Source of the DNA: an uncultured Chloroflexota bacterium
GTDB taxonomy: Bacteria > Chloroflexota > Anaerolineae > Aggregatilineales > Phototrophicaceae
DNA length: 25,313 nt
Direction: 5' to 3'
NCBI GenBank assembly: GCA_937974245.1
Contig: CALJKV010000098.1
Span: forward strand, 1-25,313
Position numbers and translations under genes: made by a program. The stretch's first letter is position 1, and the number at the start of each line of letters is the position of its first letter. Below, one piece after another: positions 14,112-22,557 of the stretch. A model generated the notes under the pieces. That model searched no databases. It was not told where the DNA came from and was given only the letters and a program-made list of their open reading frames with translations.

Positions 14112-16499
14112 TCAGCACCCGTCGTTACAGCCCCCGCCAGGTATGGTGGGCGGCGGTGGCGGCGTCGTTGGGGTATAGGTCGGCGTTGGCGGTTGTGTAT
14201 TGGTCGGTGTCCGGCTTGGGCCAATCGTCGGTGTATTAGTCGGCGGTGCCGGTGTAAAGGTCTTCGACGGTGTGAAGGTCGGGCGCGGCGTATTGGTCGG
14301 ACCCGTTGTATTGGTTGGGCGCGGTGTTGGTGCTGCCGCGAACGGGATACGGCCAGTAGGTGGCGTACCCGGGCCACCAGGGCCGCCGGTATCTTGTGCG
14401 CCGCAGCCAATTTCAAACCATGAGCCGTTGAAATCAGCTGGTCCCGCGCCAACAGTTGTCAGTGAGGTGGCGATTCCATCAAAGTCCAGGTAAATGGGCG
14501 TGATCGAACGCGCATCAAAGACGAAGGTCTGTACCCAGTTGCCTTCACTTGCGCTGGTGGTCGGCGGATTCGCGTCTTGCAATGGACTGCCCGATTCCCA
14601 GACGGTGACGGAACCCGGTTGGCCGTAAGGTGCCCCGGCAGTCACACGTGCCAGTGTGATACTGCTGGACCACTTGCGCCAGGCGATCTCAAAGCCTGTC
14701 CACGGGCCAACGGCATAGCGGTTATTCACCACTTCCATTCGTACAACACCGAAGTTCTCGAACCGGGAGAAACGCACGGTCATCAAGTCCGAAGCACAGT
14801 CCGGCGTGAAAGTCGGCGTATCCGTCGGCGCATTGGGGTCGTCGGTGGGAATAATGGGCGGTGGCGGTACTTCAATCGGAATCACGCAGATGGAGCCGTC
14901 ATCCGGGTTTTCCAGGTATACCTGGGTGTTGGCGAAGTCATAAAGTCCGAGGTATGTCAGCAGGTTTCCTGGTCCATTAGTGAATTTGCTGGCAATCGTG
15001 CTGTTGTCATTCCCGCCAACAGTTCGCTCCACTGGATCAGTGCCGATGAAATAGTTCGGCGGGTTGGATGGGTCCGCATTGGTATCGGTGGTTGGGTCGT
15101 AGTCCGTGCCGCGCCAGAACGGATTGCCATCAAAGGCCATCTCGTAAACGTGCATGTTGGGGAAGGCCGAAATCTTGGCCCAGCCGAAGATCAGGCGCGT
15201 CATGACGGTGGGTTTGGCGTTGGCATTGTCAATATCGAAGAATACCTGGCTTGACTGGACGCGCAGATTGCCCGCACTCAGCAGCCCGCAATCAAACGGC
15301 GGAACCGTCGTCTCAGTGGGAGTGGAGGAAGCCGGCAGTGTCGCGGTTGCCGTTGGTGACGCCGTAAACGTCTCTGTCGGAGTCAGGGTCGGGAGCGGTG
15401 TCTTGGTTGGGATCGCCGTGCTGGGGTTGCCCCCACCTTGCAGCACGTTTGCCGCCTGGGCTGCGCGGAACGATTCAACGATGGCCGAGCGCCGTGCCTG
15501 CATCGTGATATAATTCGTCAGTCCGAGCGGGGTAATTAACGGGTGGTTGAAGGTGATGACGACGGTCACCGTGTCGCCAGGGCCGCCCGCGTCCAACCAG
15601 GGCTTTCCAGCGTTATTCAAACCGCCCGCGTTCATCGACTCGGTTGAGGGAATTTCGTTCAGGAAGCACGCCGGGGTCGGCGGGTCTGCAATAACCTGAT
15701 TGTCCGACGTTCGTATCAGCGTGTCTTCCCCATTATAGGTCACAAAGCGGCTTTCCACTTCAATTGGCACACCGCCGTCCGCCTGCCGCATGAAGTAGTT
15801 GTTTGAGAAATCGCCATCCAGTTTGCCGCGTGAACTGCACACCATGACGTTAAACCAACTGCGCTGGTCGGAACGTTCCAGAGGTCGTTTCCACACTTCA
15901 AAGAACGGCCAACCGTCAATATGGGTTGGGTCAGCCGGCAGACTCAGGTGGCTTTCCTCAAGCAACAGACCGGCCGCGCCGCGCCGCGCTTCATCCATGA
16001 TCGAAAGGATACGGGCGATGTCCTTGCGCTGATCCTGGTCACGGGGTTCGCGGGGGTCGCAGTTTTTGCCTTGGTACCAGGTGGCGAACAGACTTTCCAA
16101 TCCGTTGTCATAGACCGTAATCAGATCATTGGGGTTGAGGTTGTTGTTCGGGTAGTAATCGCGTTTCGTGCCGCGCTCGTCGGGTGCGCCTGTCCAGGTG
16201 CGGATAGCCTCTGGCCCGTCATCCACGCACGGTATAAAACCATCCGGGTCGGAGAATCCAACCTGGGTATTAAATTCGAGAATCATCGGGTAGCGGGCTT
16301 CGTCATATTGGCCGACACTGGCGTAACGGGCAGCCGCACGCGCCGCGTTTTGAAGTGTCACCCAGGCCTGGAAGATGCGGGCAAACTCGACAATCCCAAA
16401 CATGAGGATGAGCAGAATCGGCAGGGTCAGCGCGAATTCAGCCAATGTCTGGCCTTTACGCTTGCGCCGGGCTCGCTCGGTGGTATCCAGTGTGTGCAT
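14112..16499 (-). CDS. TadE-like surface protein with two Pro/Thr-rich linkers
   Basis: This protein of about 795 residues has a basic start (RARRKRKG), then GQTLAEFALTLPILLILMFG. That is a TadE-type pseudopilin helix with Glu21 at +5 from Gly16, followed by 'NAARAAARYAS', the classic TadE continuation. The exported part has three regions: about 60-355 (no clear homology); a Pro/Thr-rich linker (about 356-400) and a module starting 'DCGLLSAGNLRVQSSQVFFD'; and a second similar module starting 'DCASDLMTVRFSRFENFGVV', then a second Pro/Thr-rich tail (723-787) ending in GGGCNDGC. A GGGGG Shine-Dalgarno 8 nt upstream supports ATG 16499 over a GTG three codons earlier. It is the last gene of the operon, 67 nt after the TadG-like gene, and is followed by a strong terminator. 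Expected location: membrane-anchored, on the cell surface. Confidence 0.88.
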   Translation of the reverse strand: MHTLDTTERARRKRKGQTLAEFALTLPILLILMFGIVEFARIFQAWVTLQNAARAAARYASVGQYDEARYPMILEFNTQVGFSDPDGFIPCVDDGPEAIRTWTGAPDERGTKRDYYPNNNLNPNDLITVYDNGLESLFATWYQGKNCDPREPRDQDQRKDIARILSIMDEARRGAAGLLLEESHLSLPADPTHIDGWPFFEVWKRPLERSDQRSWFNVMVCSSRGKLDGDFSNNYFMRQADGGVPIEVESRFVTYNGEDTLIRTSDNQVIADPPTPACFLNEIPSTESMNAGGLNNAGKPWLDAGGPGDTVTVVITFNHPLITPLGLTNYITMQARRSAIVESFRAAQAANVLQGGGNPSTAIPTKTPLPTLTPTETFTASPTATATLPASSTPTETTVPPFDCGLLSAGNLRVQSSQVFFDIDNANAKPTVMTRLIFGWAKISAFPNMHVYEMAFDGNPFWRGTDYDPTTDTNADPSNPPNYFIGTDPVERTVGGNDNSTIASKFTNGPGNLLTYLGLYDFANTQVYLENPDDGSICVIPIEVPPPPIIPTDDPNAPTDTPTFTPDCASDLMTVRFSRFENFGVVRMEVVNNRYAVGPWTGFEIAWRKWSSSITLARVTAGAPYGQPGSVTVWESGSPLQDANPPTTSASEGNWVQTFVFDARSITPIYLDFDGIATSLTTVGAGPADFNGSWFEIGCGAQDTGGPGGPGTPPTGRIPFAAAPTPRPTNTTGPTNTPRPTFTPSKTFTPAPPTNTPTIGPSRTPTNTQPPTPTYTPTTPPPPPTIPGGGCNDGC
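14115..14333 (-). repeat. Low-complexity Pro/Thr-rich coding repeat
   Basis: This is the 3' end of the preceding TadE-like gene. It encodes about 65 residues of irregular 'P-T-N-T-x-x-P-T-x-T-P' units ending in a proline run and GGGCNDGC. The DNA shows imperfect tandem units (variants of ggtcggcg and gtattggtcgg on the + strand). Such segments are typical cell-wall-spanning or O-glycosylated linkers. A shorter similar tract lies at about 15295-15433. Confidence 0.7.
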
Positions 16500-16566
16500 A
16501 TACAACACCCCCTCTTACGTGGCCCGGCGGAACTGCCAGGCCACAACTTGCTCACTGATGAGAAAA

Positions 16567-19266
16567 TTAACGTGCCAACTGTGTGAACATCCGCGACGCG
16601 ATATCATCGAACACGACTTCCAGTTCGCGCCCGCTGGGTGCATTGTAGTAGTTGCCACAGCTTTGCCCGGGCGGCAGCGGGTTGATGATGTCGCTCAATG
16701 GTCTGCCGTTGGCTTTGGCTTCATCCGCCGTCAATTCACCGGAAAGAATCGGGCCCTCACACGGGCCGCGCCCGCCAAAGGTGTCACTGACAGTGAAGTC
16801 CGCCACTTTATCGTTTAGCACATCCTGCTGATAGTCGGTATCAATCTGCTGATTATCGCCCACATCGGCGATATAGCGCAGCAGCTCTTCGCCCAGGCAG
16901 TCCGCCACATTATCAGCGCAGCTCCCGCTTCCTGAGCTGAACTGTAAGCCGAAACCGATGGTGAAGATCGTCGGACGCTGGTATTGGACAGTCTGGTCGC
17001 TGACAAGCGCCCAGGGGAACGGTTGATTCAGGCCGACATAATCCGCCCAATCGCGTGCGTAGTCATCCACGTCGTAAGCATAGCGGCATGACTCTTGAAG
17101 CTGCGCGTCTGGGTGGTCAAGGTCAATGTAGAAGTCCGCGCCCTGCGGCCCGACGACGAAGTTGACATCCGGGCTGATGCAGAAGTGGCGGGTTTCCGGC
17201 AGTTTATCCGAACAGTACGGGAAGCCCAGGTCTTGCACTAATTCCCCCGGATTATCCGGGTAACCGTACGGGCAAACGCCATACGCACCATATTGCCCCG
17301 GCTGCGGGTCGTTCGGATAATTGGGGGGATCATAGGCGGGGTCGCGGTAAGGGTCAGCACGGTTGACCGGTTGTCCAGCGCGGGTGGCCGGGTCGCTGGC
17401 ACCGGCAGCGCCATCGCTGAGCAGCACCATCACCCAGACCGAGCCGGTATCCCGGATGGTATTCGGGTCGGCCAGCGCATTGTTCGCCGTGCGGAGCGCA
17501 GCGCCCATGTTCGTCCCCCGGCAGCTTGCCCGCAGTTCATAACTGTAAAACGATATATAGGGTATACCGGTAGGTTTGGCCGCCAGGTAATTCACCCAGG
17601 CTGCGCCATTGGGGTTCATGATGTTATTCAGCGGCGAGTAGTAATAGTCGGGTTGTTCAACCGCGGTTGGCAGGGCGCCACCGGCCCCCGGCACACTCCA
17701 GATGCTGAACGGATACAGCAGGGAGGCATTCGTGAAGGGGCAAGCATTATAGACCGGGTAATCCTGTACCTGGCCCAGAGGCGCGGCATCGAATCCCCAA
17801 GTCGCCGTATCATATTGGATTGCTCGCGCCGCCGGATCTATACCGTATTCCCCGCCGGTCACATAATGATCCCACAGGCCGTCGTCGTTCGTGTCGGCGT
17901 AGAAGTTTGGTTCGGCACGCACGCCCACCGCTTTATTCAGAAGAATGGTGGCATCCACTTCATTGTCAATCATGTGCGAGACTGCCGCGCCGTCGCCTGG
18001 CGTATGTTCCGGCAGCATCAGGTAGGCGCTGCGGTCAAAGGTGACAAATGCCACACGATCGCCACGCACGAAGTCTATACGCTGCAGGAACTGCGCCGTC
18101 GCATCCCGCGCCTGGCGGAACGGCTGGCAAATCAGGTCGTCAAACCAAAAATCACCGTTGGGGTCATTGCAGCAGCCATAGAAGTTATAGGCCGGCATAA
18201 AGCCATCCCAATAGGATGGATAATTCACCGCCCCCCCTTCAACACCCGTGAGATAGGCCTCAATATCGGCTTCCAGGGTGTCGCCCGGCACGAGATTCAC
18301 TTTATTGGCCTGTGCATTCGGATAGAAACGTACCCGGCACTCGGGGCGGGGTTCATCATCCGGCGTACCGCTGCCCGCCGGCACGAAACGCGGATAGTTA
18401 AAACGTGCATCGTTGTTTAAGTCGCTCTGGGAATGATTGAGCATGTATGTCCAGAGTTCCGTGTAGCCGCCGGGCCAGGAAGATTGGGTCAGGAGACCTT
18501 TGGTTGTGCCGCCAGCTACCGTGTAACCGCCATTGGCAAGCGGGGGAACATAACGCCAGCCCATGTTGGTGATGCCGCCGCTGCCATCCGGCACACGTTC
18601 CCAGTTATCATAAGTCGTTTCACTCAGCATCGACTCGGAGACGTCCATAATCAACACGACATCCAACACGGCGGTTTCGGAAAGCGATTCGGATTCCAGG
18701 GTGATGTTGCCCCAGCCGATCAGCCGCAGGAACACGGTGGGCGAGGCGATCTGCGCCGTCACCCGGATGAGTTTACGCTGATCGTCGGTACACAGGTCGC
18801 TGTCACCCGGACTCGTCGCGCAGGTTTCCACCAGTACGCCGGTAGGATTCAAGCCATAGAACTCGATAAAGGACTCTGCCGCCAGTTTCACCTGGGCGAT
18901 ATTGCGGGCGAAGGCCAGCCCGTTAGCGACGTTACGATCCGCACCCGACGCAGTCCAATCGGATTCAATGGGTTCACTCCGGCCAAAATTGCTGGCGACG
19001 GCCACCGCACCTGCATAGCTGCCCCCGGCCTTCTCCCATTCAGAGCGTTCCGGCACGAGGCGGCGCACTTGCCCAGCCGCAGCGACCGCCGCCGAGTCGA
19101 CGGCCCGGCGCAATGTGCTGAAGCGGACGAACATCAACGAAACGTCCGTGACGATGCCGACAAAAGCGAGCAGGACGACGATCCCGAACGCCAGGATAAC
19201 AATGGTCTGGCCGCGTTCGCCGCGTGTGATGAAGTGTTTGGCTGCTTGCGAGAAGCCTCGTTTCAT
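16567..19266 (-). CDS. TadG-like protein with von Willebrand factor A domain
   Basis: This protein of 899 residues has a TadG-type N-terminus (GERGQTIVILAFGIVVLLAF, helix about 19-45), followed by 'LRRAVDSAAVAAAGQVR', standard for TadG. Unlike the two neighbouring TadE-like proteins it lacks Glu at +5. A vWA domain follows: 'VLDVVLIMDVSESM' supplies the MIDAS DxSxS (Asp208, Ser210, Ser212), 'DRVAFVTFDRSAY' is at 403-415, 'RGTNMGAALRTANNAL' supplies the MIDAS Thr585, 'WVMVLLSDGAAG' is at 611-622, and 'TIFTIGFGLQF' is at 766-776. Large Cys- and Pro/Asn-rich insertions (about 215-380, 440-580 and 625-765) swell the domain. It should be membrane-anchored with the vWA part outside, binding a ligand through a divalent metal. 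AGGG lies about 9 nt before ATG 19266; the upstream TadE-like gene ends 17 nt earlier. Confidence 0.92.
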   Translation of the reverse strand: MKRGFSQAAKHFITRGERGQTIVILAFGIVVLLAFVGIVTDVSLMFVRFSTLRRAVDSAAVAAAGQVRRLVPERSEWEKAGGSYAGAVAVASNFGRSEPIESDWTASGADRNVANGLAFARNIAQVKLAAESFIEFYGLNPTGVLVETCATSPGDSDLCTDDQRKLIRVTAQIASPTVFLRLIGWGNITLESESLSETAVLDVVLIMDVSESMLSETTYDNWERVPDGSGGITNMGWRYVPPLANGGYTVAGGTTKGLLTQSSWPGGYTELWTYMLNHSQSDLNNDARFNYPRFVPAGSGTPDDEPRPECRVRFYPNAQANKVNLVPGDTLEADIEAYLTGVEGGAVNYPSYWDGFMPAYNFYGCCNDPNGDFWFDDLICQPFRQARDATAQFLQRIDFVRGDRVAFVTFDRSAYLMLPEHTPGDGAAVSHMIDNEVDATILLNKAVGVRAEPNFYADTNDDGLWDHYVTGGEYGIDPAARAIQYDTATWGFDAAPLGQVQDYPVYNACPFTNASLLYPFSIWSVPGAGGALPTAVEQPDYYYSPLNNIMNPNGAAWVNYLAAKPTGIPYISFYSYELRASCRGTNMGAALRTANNALADPNTIRDTGSVWVMVLLSDGAAGASDPATRAGQPVNRADPYRDPAYDPPNYPNDPQPGQYGAYGVCPYGYPDNPGELVQDLGFPYCSDKLPETRHFCISPDVNFVVGPQGADFYIDLDHPDAQLQESCRYAYDVDDYARDWADYVGLNQPFPWALVSDQTVQYQRPTIFTIGFGLQFSSGSGSCADNVADCLGEELLRYIADVGDNQQIDTDYQQDVLNDKVADFTVSDTFGGRGPCEGPILSGELTADEAKANGRPLSDIINPLPPGQSCGNYYNAPSGRELEVVFDDIASRMFTQLAR

Positions 19267-19283
19267 GGTGTTATCCCTGCCAG

Positions 19284-20408
19284 CTAATTAAACTGAATGT
19301 GTGGCTCTACCGCCGGAACGGGGAAAGCCGACCACACGTAGATGATGGTGCTATCGCCTAAAATGGTGAATACCGGGTTGAATACCGGATTCTTGAGCAG
19401 TAGTTCGTGCTGCCAGAACAACTCGACCAGCACCATACCCTGGTTCGGCAGCATGTCGCGCTGGGGGTCATTCAGGCTAAAACCGATGCCATTCATGAGG
19501 GTTTCAACCTCACGAATTGACCATTCCGACCCGGTGCATCTACCGTTGCTGTCGGAAATTACGTGCTGCCCGTAGTACACAAACCCGACTTGATCTTCGG
19601 GATTGCCAACGTCAAACACATCCATGCCAAGCAGTTCGTAATAAGCGCGGTTATTTTCGGTGTCAGGCAGTGCGGTATTCCGCAGCCAGAATTCGCGCTG
19701 GTTACTCTGGATATAGTCGAAGGGGTCGCGTTCGCCCTGTGCCGGAGCGCCGGTTCCATCGTAGTTGCACTCGTTGGCGTTCACCGGCCAACGCCCGACT
19801 ACCAGCACCTGCCGCTGATCTTTGGGGATTTGCGTGATGGGGAACAGCGATTTGTCCAGGTTCGTTGTCCAGTTGGTCTGTGGGTTGTGGGAGGAATCCA
19901 CGGCCACCATTTCATCCCGGTCAATCGCTTGGAGCGCGAAGGCGGAAACGACAATATCGTCTGCCCCGTTCGTCCGCAGTTGCAGCGGGTCCATAGATTG
20001 CAGCATGACGCAACTCAACAGGTTAAAGAACCCCTGGAACAGCTCATCACGCTGTATGTCGTCGCAACTACGCGCCTGGGCACGGATTAGCTCTTCCGGT
20101 GTATAGACAATCGGCGGGGCCGGTGGCTGCGGTTGCAGCGGTGGAAACTCCGTATAGTTGTTGTTCCACTCCAACGGGCTGAAGTAGCCCGTTTGCACCG
20201 TGCCATACCGTGCGCCGGTACGGGTGACTTCCAGGAGAGAAATATAATTACTGGCGAACCACCCGACTTCCGCCAATCCCATCAATAAGATAATCAACAG
20301 GGGCGTAACCAGTGCCAGTTCCGCAACACTCTGGCCGCGCCGCCGGTCGCCATAGACAGCCGGTGTGCCATCCAGAATTTCAAGTATGGTTTTGAGTAGT
20401 CTCCGCAT
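19284..20408 (-). CDS. TadE-like pseudopilin protein (first gene of operon)
   Basis: This 374-residue protein has a basic N-terminus (DRRRG), then GQSVAELALVTPLLIILLMG, a TadE helix with Glu30 at +5 after Gly25 (prepilin-peptidase-like context). It continues with 'ASNYISLLEVTRTGARYGT'. The remaining roughly 300 residues are an exported domain without repeats that I do not recognise (Cys residues are scattered, and Pro-rich 'FPPLQPQPPAPPIVYTPEEL' lies at about 87-106). AAGGGCG lies 5 nt before the ATG. The gene is preceded by a good promoter (20489-20517) and followed after 17 nt by the TadG-like gene. The TadE/TadG/TadE order without secretion machinery suggests a minor-pilin or surface complex using a Tad system encoded elsewhere (inference). 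Confidence 0.88.
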   Translation of the reverse strand: MRRLLKTILEILDGTPAVYGDRRRGQSVAELALVTPLLIILLMGLAEVGWFASNYISLLEVTRTGARYGTVQTGYFSPLEWNNNYTEFPPLQPQPPAPPIVYTPEELIRAQARSCDDIQRDELFQGFFNLLSCVMLQSMDPLQLRTNGADDIVVSAFALQAIDRDEMVAVDSSHNPQTNWTTNLDKSLFPITQIPKDQRQVLVVGRWPVNANECNYDGTGAPAQGERDPFDYIQSNQREFWLRNTALPDTENNRAYYELLGMDVFDVGNPEDQVGFVYYGQHVISDSNGRCTGSEWSIREVETLMNGIGFSLNDPQRDMLPNQGMVLVELFWQHELLLKNPVFNPVFTILGDSTIIYVWSAFPVPAVEPHIQFN

Positions 20409-20488
20409 CGCACGCCCTTAGTTAAACTGGTTGATGCATTGTCAGCACTTAGATCATATCATAAGCTGGGGAAGGCGCGGTACAGGTT

Positions 20489-20517
20489 GTGATAAGGAAA
20501 TGATAGAATTTTGTCAA
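20489..20517 (-). promoter_or_regulatory. Promoter of the Tad-like operon
   Basis: On the minus strand, a perfect TTGACA (20517-20512) is followed by a 17-nt spacer and TATCAC (20494-20489), a 4/6 match to the -10. It lies about 80 nt upstream of the first Tad-like gene and outside the preceding rsmA gene. The start site is expected near 20482. Confidence 0.6.
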
Positions 20518-20554
20518 CACAGCGTGGTAAACAAGTACCATTCCGCCCGATTTC

Positions 20555-21379
20555 CTAACCCTCCAGCGCGACGAAGGCCTGGGTTAAGAGTGCCCACTCG
20601 GCCAGAGTGAGGGTTTCGGCGCGGCGGCGCGGGTCAATCCCGGTTTCCTCAAAAAGCTGCGCCGCCTCTGTGCTATCCAGATGCAGCCCCCCGCTCAGGG
20701 AGTTTTTGAGTTGTTTGCGCTTTTGCCCAAAACCGGCCCGCACTACTCGGAAGAAGGTTTTTTCGTCGGGGACTGTTACCGGCGGCTCATCAAAGATATC
20801 TATTCGCACCACTGCGCTGTCTACGTCTGGTCGCGGCCAGAACGCTGCCGGATTCAAACGGGTGACGATCTGCGGCTTGCCGTAAAACTGCACACTCACG
20901 GTGAGGATGCTCATATCGTCGGGGGTAGCGACTAACCGTTCCGCGACTTCCTGCTGCACGGTGAGAATTAACCGCTTGGGGCGGTGAGCGCTTTCCAGCA
21001 GGTGGCGTAGAATCGCGCTGGTGATGTAATACGGCACGTTCGCCACCACGACATACGGTTGGGCGTGGAACAGTTTGGCGACGTTGACTTCCAGGATGTC
21101 GTTATAGAAGACAATGGCATTGGGGAAAGCGACCAGCATCTCGTCCAGAACGGGTTTGAGCCGGTCATCTACTTCGAAAGCGATCACCCGGCGGCAGGCC
21201 CGCGCCAGTTTCTCGGTGAGCGTCCCGGTGCCGGGGCCGATCTCCAGCACGAAATCATCCGGCATCAGGTCAGCGGTAGTGACAATCTTTTCCAATGCAT
21301 TCGGGTCGTGAAGGAAGTTCTGTCCCAGACTTTTCTTAGGGGCGATGCCGAAATCATCCAGCAGGGCTTTGGGGTTCAT
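20555..21379 (-). CDS. rsmA: 16S rRNA (adenine1518-N6/adenine1519-N6)-dimethyltransferase
   Basis: RsmA (KsgA) uses S-adenosylmethionine to dimethylate the two adjacent adenines near the 3' end of 16S rRNA during small-subunit assembly. The protein has 274 residues, the normal length. Motifs are 'KKSLGQNFLHDP' (15-26), the SAM-binding 'VLEIGPGTGTLTEKLA' (44-59), the acidic 'VIAFEVDDRL' (65-74), motif IV NVPY (114-117, where NLPY is usual), 'LTVQQEVAERL' (139-149) and 'FWPRPDVDSAVVRI' (180-193). The ATG overlaps the stop of the upstream 331-residue gene by 4 nt (ATGA), so the two are translationally coupled. Confidence 0.97.
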   Translation of the reverse strand: MNPKALLDDFGIAPKKSLGQNFLHDPNALEKIVTTADLMPDDFVLEIGPGTGTLTEKLARACRRVIAFEVDDRLKPVLDEMLVAFPNAIVFYNDILEVNVAKLFHAQPYVVVANVPYYITSAILRHLLESAHRPKRLILTVQQEVAERLVATPDDMSILTVSVQFYGKPQIVTRLNPAAFWPRPDVDSAVVRIDIFDEPPVTVPDEKTFFRVVRAGFGQKRKQLKNSLSGGLHLDSTEAAQLFEETGIDPRRRAETLTLAEWALLTQAFVALEG

Positions 21380-22371
21380 AGCGATACAATCTTTTTAGCT
21401 ACTCGTAACTGCTTAGGGAACACAGGCAGGAAATCCAGCAGGTTCGTGTACCGCCCGCTTTCCAATTCGCTCAGGTAACGTCGCAGTACGCTCGTCATGC
21501 CGGGCAAAATCACCATGCCATGCGCCTTGCGTTCCATTAGAACATAGGCATTCGCTTCGGCGACGTTGACGGCATCTTCCAGGTAGAGTGCTACTGCCGC
21601 TGCGACAAACAGGGCGACAAACTGCTCCTGCCAGGTGGGATACCGGGAACGGAACTGGTCACTGACGGGCAGCGGTATTTCTGCAACTTCTGTGATTTTA
21701 TCCGAATGTTCGCGCAGGTACGCCATGAGCAGCATCCTCCCGTACTGGGAAAGCGCCGCACGGTAGATGTGGGTGGGGTCTTCATCGAACGGCCAGGGAG
21801 GGCTGTCTCCCCATGCCAGGCGGGGCGGGGCGATACACAAGAGTTGATTCCCAATGCGTACCCCGATCTCCTGGTCAGAAGGATACGAAATGTTGGGGAC
21901 AAATATCAGGTCTTCGCTGATCTCACCCAGGAATGGCAGCAGGAATTTCTTAAATCCCACACCATTGAACATTTTTTGCGATTCGGTCAGGCTGCTTTTC
22001 CAGAGTGCCCCTTCATCCTTCCACAGTTTGGGCAGGTTGGTGCCCCGGTAGAAATCGCGCAGATGTTCATTCCATTTAGGTGGCACCCAGTGTGGTAGCG
22101 ACTCGGTTTCTAATTCCGGCCAGGGCAGGTGCAGGATGAGGGTGTACATAGCCTCCAGCGGTGCGCCCTGGTCAAGCAGGCTCTGCATACCTTGTACTGC
22201 CGGGTGACTGGTGAAGTTTTCCAGAAATTTCCTTGTAGCGCGAGCATGAGCATGGGTGCCATGCGGCTGTCGCTCTTGCGATTTCAGCGGCCAATCGGTG
22301 GCAGCCAGTACCGCCGACATGAGGCGGATAGGATCAAACAGCTTCACTGTAACATCTTGTAGATTGCTCAT
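21376..22371 (-). CDS. Unrecognised protein co-translated with rsmA
   Basis: This soluble-looking protein of 331 residues has no signal peptide or membrane helix and no motif I can assign. Features: an N-terminal 'PHGTHAHARATRKFLENFTS' and 'HPAVQGMQSLLDQG' region (about 37-70), a Trp/Pro-rich stretch 'LPWPELETESLPHWVPPKW' (about 81-99), a middle beta-rich part, and an alpha-helical C-terminal half ('FVALFVAAAVALYLEDAVNV', then 'RKAHGMVILPGMTSVLRRYL'). No HExxH or other metalloprotease motif is present. The promoter at 22413-22441 lies just upstream, and the ATGA overlap with rsmA argues for a genuine gene and a shared transcript. The Shine-Dalgarno is poor. Function unknown; a role near rRNA maturation is only a context guess. 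Confidence 0.8.
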   Translation of the reverse strand: MSNLQDVTVKLFDPIRLMSAVLAATDWPLKSQERQPHGTHAHARATRKFLENFTSHPAVQGMQSLLDQGAPLEAMYTLILHLPWPELETESLPHWVPPKWNEHLRDFYRGTNLPKLWKDEGALWKSSLTESQKMFNGVGFKKFLLPFLGEISEDLIFVPNISYPSDQEIGVRIGNQLLCIAPPRLAWGDSPPWPFDEDPTHIYRAALSQYGRMLLMAYLREHSDKITEVAEIPLPVSDQFRSRYPTWQEQFVALFVAAAVALYLEDAVNVAEANAYVLMERKAHGMVILPGMTSVLRRYLSELESGRYTNLLDFLPVFPKQLRVAKKIVSL

Positions 22372-22412
22372 GCATTAACCCAGGATGTGTGGAAAAGAGA
22401 GAGTCTATCCAC

Positions 22413-22441
22413 ATTGTAATGAGCAAATCGCTTGAGGGCAA
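22413..22441 (-). promoter_or_regulatory. Promoter for the unknown gene-rsmA operon
   Basis: On the minus strand, TTGCCC (22441-22436), a 17-nt spacer and TACAAT (22418-22413) match the consensus at 4/6 and 5/6. The expected start near 22406 leaves a leader of about 35 nt. It lies in the divergent gap shared with the permease gene. Confidence 0.5.
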
Positions 22442-22447
22442 GGAATA

Positions 22448-22472
22448 GAGTTGCGCTGTGAGATTGCAACTC
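22448..22472. repeat. Inverted repeat in the divergent intergenic region
   Basis: GAGTTGC (22448-22454) and GCAACTC (22466-22472) are perfect 7-bp complements separated by 11 nt. It lies immediately upstream of the -35 of the rsmA operon promoter and about 90 nt before the permease start, a fitting place for a regulator-binding site. No nearby regulator gene is seen. Confidence 0.4.
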
Positions 22473-22557
22473 GGTAGGGCCATTTGCGTACTCAGTAGTG
22501 TACAATCGGATTGTTTCAGGTTGTTTTTGACTGTTGCTATCTTTCCTGGGGGTTTCA

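Noticed and set aside
14115..14333. Repetitive DNA considered as a CRISPR or tandem-repeat array
   Set aside because: Units are short, irregular and in frame with a Pro/Thr-rich protein tail; there are no constant repeats with unique spacers.
14577..15254. Long + strand frame (225 codons) antisense to the last Tad-like gene
   Set aside because: It is a mirror of the real minus-strand gene, which has a TadE motif, Shine-Dalgarno and terminator. The + strand product has no recognisable domain.
17293..19287. Two long + strand frames (375 and 284 codons) antisense to the TadG-like gene
   Set aside because: The minus strand encodes a vWA domain with intact MIDAS over the same bases. The + strand frames are His/Arg/Gly-rich shadow products without motifs.
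21376..22371. Assignment of the 331-residue protein to a metalloprotease-like DUF4932 family
   Set aside because: No HExxH or other metal-binding motif is present, and the resemblance was limited to a 'HPAV' stretch.
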